Shown in pieces: positions 43,075-43,598 of a DNA stretch of 43,598 nucleotides. Within the stretch, counting starts at the first letter, position 1. Each line of letters begins with the position of its first letter. The notes beneath the pieces are model-generated. The model made no database searches. It had not been told where the DNA came from and saw only the letters and a list, made by a program, of their open reading frames with translations. The translations under genes were made by a program, and so were the position numbers. This stretch comes from an uncultured Lachnospiraceae bacterium (GTDB lineage: Bacteria; Bacillota; Clostridia; Lachnospirales; Lachnospiraceae), in NCBI GenBank assembly GCA_902760415.1, contig CACWGK010000011.1, positions 1 to 43,598 on the forward strand. Reading direction: 5' to 3'.

Positions 43075-43157
43075 AGCTAATTTTCTAGTTAATCTATCCG
43101 CTAATTTGTTAGCTAATTTATTAGTTAATTTATTAGCTAATTTGTTGGCTAATTAAC
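43075..43157. repeat. 12-bp tandem repeat array (GCTAATTTRTTA)
   Basis: About seven near-identical 11-13-base units of the form AGCTAATTTRTT or AGTTAATTTATT run in tandem. The region has no ORF. A 15-bp palindrome (ATGTATA-T-TATACAT, 43182-43196) lies just right of it. The word GCTAAT recurs in the 73-bp repeat further right. Confidence 0.85.
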
Positions 43158-43335
43158 ACGATATTTCATAAACCAGTCCGAATGTATATTATACATCAAC
43201 CGAAATGAGGCCGCAACAGCGACATTATTCCCAGAGGCTCCCGGCCGCCACTCTTTCTTGCTTCCCGTAGCTTTCCGTTTACCACTACCTTCCTGAAAAA
43301 TTTCCGGTCCATGCTGCCACCACACTCTCTTGCTA

Positions 43336-43556
43336 CCCCAGCTAATTTTTCACTACTTTCTGCTCTAGAATTAGCTGTTCCTACTCTCCTCCATCCTTCT
43401 GGAAGCTTCCCCAGCTAATTTTCCACCACATTCCTCTCTAAAATTAGCTGTTTCACCTCTCCTCCACTCTTCTGGAAGCTTCCCCTGCTAATCTTTCACC
43501 ACATTCCTCTCTAGAATTAGCTGTTCCAGTCATCCACCACCCTTCTGGAAGCTTCC
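43336..43556. repeat. 73-bp tandem repeat, three copies with internal hairpins
   Basis: Three copies begin with CCCC at 43336, 43409 and 43482, exactly 73 bp apart, each with TTCTGGAAGCTTCC at 43397, 43470 and 43543. Each unit carries an AGCTAAT/ATTAGCT inverted repeat; in the second copy it is a perfect 10-bp stem (43413-43422 with 43440-43449). GGAAGCTTCC is itself palindromic. No ORF crosses it. Confidence 0.9.
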
Positions 43557-43598
43557 GGGGCTAATCAATCACTTGTTTTTGCCCTTTTGATTAGCCCC
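43557..43598. repeat. Perfect 12-bp inverted repeat at the window edge
   Basis: GGGGCTAATCAA (43557-43568) and its exact complement (43587-43598) flank an 18-base T-rich loop. It replaces the expected fourth 73-bp unit. It may be a terminator for a gene to the left or right, but the bases after it are outside the window. Confidence 0.8.

Noticed and set aside
1-43598. Antiphage defence or antibiotic-resistance cargo
   Set aside because: No restriction, CRISPR, abortive-infection, toxin-antitoxin or resistance domain was recognised; the ICE part visible here is backbone and surface genes. Cargo may lie left of the window.

Overview
The window looks like a chromosomal stretch of a low-to-moderate GC Firmicute, most likely of the Lachnospiraceae. 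The evidence is the gene order HU, rqcP, divIC, tilS, ftsH, Gram-positive Shine-Dalgarno sites before almost every gene, and an LPXTG surface protein. No spoIIE, yabP or yabQ lies in the cell-division/tRNA cluster, where spore formers often carry them, so the host may be asporogenous (inference). The window has two parts: an integrative conjugative element (ICE) from the left edge to about 26.3-26.6 kb, and host chromosome from there to the right edge. Almost everything is on the minus strand.

ICE, read in the direction of transcription (right to left). A rightward XRE-type repressor gene (25842-26291) faces a consensus leftward promoter (25675-25703). Three 18-bp operator-like sites (25648-25737) lie in and around both promoters, so this is probably the on/off switch of the element. 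A long leader with small ORFs follows. Next come a Cys-rich protein, a ParM-like actin ATPase with a ParR-like partner, two tiny peptides, a Thr/Glu-rich lipoprotein, and a 1827-residue sortase-anchored thioester/CnaB surface protein bracketed by two intrinsic terminators. Then come a DUF5688 protein, a 41-residue acidic peptide, a RadC/JAB-domain protein and a TOPRIM primase. The primase is followed by a striking array of six palindromic repeats spaced 31-32 bp apart (13520-13697) and a probable MOBP-type oriT (13417-13476). The transfer genes follow: MobC, MobA-type relaxase, a coiled-coil protein, a PcfB/DUF3801 protein with an FtsK-gamma-like winged helix, the VirD4 coupling protein, a VirB2-like small membrane protein, VirB6, DUF4313, PrgI/VirB3 and VirB4. 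A tyrosine recombinase and the start of a further gene lie at the left edge, so the element continues beyond the window.

The ICE to chromosome junction was not fixed. Between the repressor terminator (26331-26365) and the ftsH terminator (26582-26620) lies about 210 bp bounded by a 14-bp inverted repeat and containing repeated GTATCAGT words. This is the best candidate for the right attachment region.

Host chromosome. ftsH, tilS, divIC, rqcP and HU form a housekeeping cluster. An aldose-1-epimerase-like gene comes next. A tightly packed operon transcribed leftward from 40707 follows: MoxR ATPase, DUF58, a small membrane protein, two VWA (Bat-like) membrane proteins and a TPR membrane protein, then a condensation-type acyltransferase, a zinc-ribbon DUF6320 membrane protein and an HSL-family esterase. 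Overlapping starts and stops join the acyltransferase to both the Bat-like genes and DUF6320. A Na/Pi cotransporter with a highly charged tail comes last. The final 660 bases are non-coding and repeat-rich: an 18-bp repeat, a 12-bp repeat array, a 73-bp tandem repeat with internal hairpins, and a 12-bp perfect inverted repeat ending at the window edge.

No rRNA, tRNA, CRISPR array, insertion sequence or recognisable antiphage system was seen.
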